DNA of 16,335 bases from Flavobacteriaceae bacterium (GTDB lineage: Bacteria; Bacteroidota; Bacteroidia; Flavobacteriales; Flavobacteriaceae). The notes beneath the pieces are model-generated. The model had not been told where the DNA came from, searched no databases, and was given only the letters and a program-made list of their open reading frames with translations. The stretch's first letter is position 1; every line of letters begins with the position of its first letter. Below, piece after piece: positions 14,289 to 16,335 of this stretch. The translations under genes and the position numbers were made by a program. Location: the NCBI GenBank assembly GCA_015493405.1, contig WGDF01000021.1, forward strand, positions 1-16,335. The letters run 5' to 3'.

Positions 14289-14914
14289 TGGATTTTGATA
14301 GTATTCTAAACATATTGAACCGAAACAAATACCGGAAATTACCGGCTTCGGCGGCACATAATTTGGTTATGGATATGACGGTTCGTCAGCAAATTTTTAA
14401 GCGGATAAATCACCGAACACTTCCTAAACAAGCTGCAGTTTTGGCTTTAATTTATCCCAATGCGCAACAACAAGCACAAATGGTTTTCATCTTGCGCAAA
14501 ACTTATAAGGGACATCATTCCGGACAGATTTCTTTTCCGGGTGGTAAGAGAGAAGTTTTTGATGCAGATTTGAAAGCAACAGCTTTGCGTGAGACCCAAG
14601 AAGAAGTCGGGCTACCTTCCAAATTGATTACAATCAAAAAGCAATTGTCGCCTATTTTTATCCCGATTAGTAATTTTGAAGTTCAACCTTTTTTGGGTAT
14701 TTGTAATCAAACTCCCGATTTTAAATTAGATCCTGTAGAGGTTGAAAATATTTTGGAATTTCCTTTTGCTCAAATCCTTTACAACCCGCTTGTGTCTATA
14801 AATCATACTTATTTTGGCCAAAGCTATACTCTAAAAGCTTTTCAGGTTAATCAGTATAAAATTTGGGGTGCAACAGCTATGATTTTATCTGAAATAGTAC
14901 AGCTATTCAAATAA
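14288..14914 (+). CDS. Nudix hydrolase, CoA-pyrophosphatase type
   Basis: This family (NUDT7/NudL type) hydrolyses coenzyme A or its derivatives to phosphopantetheine and adenosine 3',5'-bisphosphate. The 208-residue product contains the CoA-type signature just before the Nudix box, LRKTYKGHHSGQISFPGGK (69-87). The box then ends REtqEEvGL, with R101, E102, E105, E106 and G108. The magnesium-binding glutamates are intact. Spacing between the GG pair and the REtxEE part is slightly longer than in the general Nudix consensus, as I recall for this subgroup. The start overlaps the RDD stop by one base, so the gene is the second in that operon. Only 22 bases separate it from the convergent glycosidase gene, and no terminator hairpin is evident there. 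The substrate is inferred from the motif; other nucleotide diphosphates are possible. Confidence 0.87.
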   Translation: MDFDSILNILNRNKYRKLPASAAHNLVMDMTVRQQIFKRINHRTLPKQAAVLALIYPNAQQQAQMVFILRKTYKGHHSGQISFPGGKREVFDADLKATALRETQEEVGLPSKLITIKKQLSPIFIPISNFEVQPFLGICNQTPDFKLDPVEVENILEFPFAQILYNPLVSINHTYFGQSYTLKAFQVNQYKIWGATAMILSEIVQLFK

Positions 14915-14936
14915 TTTGAACTCAGTATAAAATAGA

Positions 14937-15920
14937 TTATTCGGCAGTTTTGTCTTCAAAATACTCAAAAGCATCAATGATATCCAAATAAGCCCCGTCA
15001 AAACCGGCATTTAAAACTTTTTTCAGATAAGAGTTATTGTTGCCATAAATGATCTTTTGCCAGTCCTTTTCCCAATAGCGCACTTTGTAATTGCCAGGCC
15101 AATCCGGATTTTCTTCATCGAGCCAAATGGGTTGATCGTTGTTCCATTGGGACTGCCAATAATAGCGGTAATCTTCGGCTTCACCAATTGAGACATAGGC
15201 TATGACCAAACGCCGGCCGCCATTGGCTTTATGCCTTAAGGCTTGCAAGTCTTGTGTCGTAAAAGCCTGATTATCATAAAACAAATCGGTAATAAGCACA
15301 TCGTAATTTGTTGCCGCAATGGCTTGTATAAAACTGTTCTTATCAGGAAAATTTTCTAAATTCAGGAGATATAAAAAATTTTGTGCTTCTGCAAGATTGC
15401 TGATGTTACGGTTATTTTCGTGTGCAACGGGTAGGGGCGGCACGACATCCAATTCGCGCTGAACAGCTGTAAATCCGATATAGCCGTTTCTATCAATACT
15501 ATCTCTAGAATTTCTGATGGCATCGGGGGTATAACAATAATCCGTAATTAATATTTGCTTATGGTCATTTTTAGCTTTATTTAAAAATGTTTTGAGATAA
15601 GTTGTGGTTTGAAGGGGTGTGGCAATATTGTCAGTCTCGTAGCCGTAAAATAAACCTTCTTGAGCTTGTCCGTCAATAGCTTCGACATAATCGGAACAAA
15701 GTGTGCCATCAGGGTGCCCGTTGGTTGTGATTAATTCTACCCCGTTTTGTGTAATTATAATAAAATCCGGCTGAATATTTTTTGAATATTGACTGATTTC
15801 TTGGACAAAATGTCGCATTTCTTCTTTAAAATCAATATTGTCATAAGTATAAGCCCTGTCCTTTTTCTTGCAAGACATCAAAACCATTAATGATAAGAAT
15901 AAAAAATAATGCGACCTCAT
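14937..15920 (-). CDS. Lipoprotein, MJ1477/TM1410-like (GH114-type) putative glycoside hydrolase
   Basis: The 327-residue product begins with a lipoprotein signal, MRSHYFLFLSLMVLMSC, with the lipid-bearing cysteine at residue 17, so it is probably anchored in the envelope. The rest looks like a single TIM-barrel domain of the MJ1477/TM1410 group related to family GH114, whose characterised members cleave alpha-1,4-linked galactosamine polymers. Typical segments are ITQNGVELITTNG, YVEAIDGQAQEGLFYGYETD, ILITDYCYTPDA, NGGRRLVIAYVSIGEAEDYR, WLDEENPDWPGNYKVRYW and GFDGAYLDIIDAFEYFE. The acidic residues in GEAEDYR, AYLDIID and WLDEENP are candidates for catalysis. The frame extends upstream to a TTG at 15941, but that lies within a -7 promoter element, so the ATG at 15920 is chosen. 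The natural substrate in this organism is unknown. No polysaccharide cluster surrounds it. Confidence 0.82.
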   Translation of the reverse strand: MRSHYFLFLSLMVLMSCKKKDRAYTYDNIDFKEEMRHFVQEISQYSKNIQPDFIIITQNGVELITTNGHPDGTLCSDYVEAIDGQAQEGLFYGYETDNIATPLQTTTYLKTFLNKAKNDHKQILITDYCYTPDAIRNSRDSIDRNGYIGFTAVQRELDVVPPLPVAHENNRNISNLAEAQNFLYLLNLENFPDKNSFIQAIAATNYDVLITDLFYDNQAFTTQDLQALRHKANGGRRLVIAYVSIGEAEDYRYYWQSQWNNDQPIWLDEENPDWPGNYKVRYWEKDWQKIIYGNNNSYLKKVLNAGFDGAYLDIIDAFEYFEDKTAE

Positions 15921-15938
15921 ATATGTTTGTTTGCCAAA

Positions 15939-15946
15939 CAAAGATA
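15939..15946 (-). promoter_or_regulatory. Promoter -7 element upstream of the GH114-like lipoprotein gene
   Basis: On the minus strand this reads TATCTTTG, a perfect TAnnTTTG, 18 bases before the ATG at 15920. No good -33 TTTG is seen upstream. It suggests the lipoprotein gene is transcribed separately from the membrane protein gene upstream. Confidence 0.5.
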
Positions 15947-15972
15947 AGCAATTATTTAAAAATGAAATCCTG

Positions 15973-16335
15973 CTATTTATGCTTCCTGAATTCTATCATC
16001 AATAAGCCTAAAATTGAAATAATAGCTGAAAAAACTATAATCAGATAAGCATCATTGTTTTGTGAATCAATCCCCCACAGGAGTAGGGCGACAGCAAAAG
16101 GAATGACATAAAAAATAATTTTAAAATATTGAATATGATTCTTTTTCGCGATTAATTTTTCGAGTAATTTGTAGGTTTGAATGATTATAACTACAATGGC
16201 CAATAAATATAAATATAAAATAGAAGCGGCTTGCCAATAGTGTTGTTTGGATGAAATACAATACCAATCAAACAAACAAGTTTGGGTATCTTTACTGATG
16301 ATGATAATCATCAACGCCATTAAATATAGTAGTAC
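15973..16335 (-). CDS. Hypothetical multi-span membrane protein (5' end outside the window)
   Basis: I do not recognise this protein. The frame is open from the right edge to a TAG at 15973, giving 120 visible residues. An ATG at 16320 is possible, but the five codons before it (VLLYL) extend the first hydrophobic segment, so the real start is probably beyond the window. About four hydrophobic stretches are visible: the N-terminal VLLYLMALMIIIIS, then ASILYLYLLAIVVIIIQTY, IIFYVIPFAVALLLWGI and AYLIIVFSAIISILGLLMIEF. The tail is basic (FRKHK). Two cysteines (TCLFDWYC) lie after the first segment and could face the periplasm. It runs in the same direction as the lipoprotein gene, 52 bases upstream of that gene's ATG. 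Confidence 0.55.
   Translation of the reverse strand, partial: VLLYLMALMIIIISKDTQTCLFDWYCISSKQHYWQAASILYLYLLAIVVIIIQTYKLLEKLIAKKNHIQYFKIIFYVIPFAVALLLWGIDSQNNDAYLIIVFSAIISILGLLMIEFRKHK

Noticed and set aside
15921..15941. TTG start at 15941 for the lipoprotein gene
   Set aside because: The codon is inside the -7 element TATCTTTG; the ATG at 15920 gives a normal lipoprotein signal.
1..16335. Mobile element, CRISPR array, prophage or defence system
   Set aside because: No transposase, integrase, spacer-repeat array or toxin/nuclease gene is present, and essentially all long open frames are accounted for by recognised housekeeping families.

Overview
The window looks like core chromosome of an AT-rich member of the Bacteroidota, probably close to the flavobacteria. 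The evidence is: alternative complex III genes (a multiheme ActA next to ActB with its variant twin-arginine signal); at least six matches to the Bacteroidota -7 promoter element TAnnTTTG, two of them with a well-spaced upstream TTTG; start codons without a clear Shine-Dalgarno sequence; and Bacteroidota-type RDD, MJ1477/TM1410-type glycosidase and AsmA-like proteins. The genus cannot be read from this.

Layout. Positions 1-1930 (minus strand) hold the start of the alternative complex III operon: actA, then actB, which runs off the left edge. Divergent from it is a large AsmA-like membrane-anchored protein (2027-4810) with an unusual charged helical tail and a terminator. Next on the plus strand come pepT (4979-6214, with terminator), gcvP (6362-9205), rpsO (9310-9579, with a textbook promoter and a terminator) and pnp (9696-11834). 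A bidirectional terminator separates pnp from a convergent tRNA-Thr(CGT) with its own strong promoter. On the minus strand pssA (12734-13462) directly abuts a TVP38/DedA-like membrane protein (12074-12733). Divergent from pssA, and sharing its promoter region, is a two-gene operon of an RDD membrane protein and a CoA-pyrophosphatase-type Nudix hydrolase that overlap by one base (TAATG). The right end, minus strand, has a GH114-like lipoprotein and a multi-span membrane protein cut by the window edge.

How the genes work together. ActA and ActB are parts of one quinol-oxidising respiratory complex. PssA makes phosphatidylserine, and the abutting VTT protein may move phospholipids across the membrane. 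rpsO and pnp follow the order found in many bacteria. The others (pepT, gcvP, AsmA-like, glycosidase) are independent units.

I see no mobile element, CRISPR array, prophage, defence island or clearly novel multi-gene system. The points most worth checking are the short ActA without an N-terminal monoheme domain, the pssA/VTT coupling, the repeat-bearing tail of the AsmA-like protein, and the inverted repeats in the gcvP and pnp leaders.
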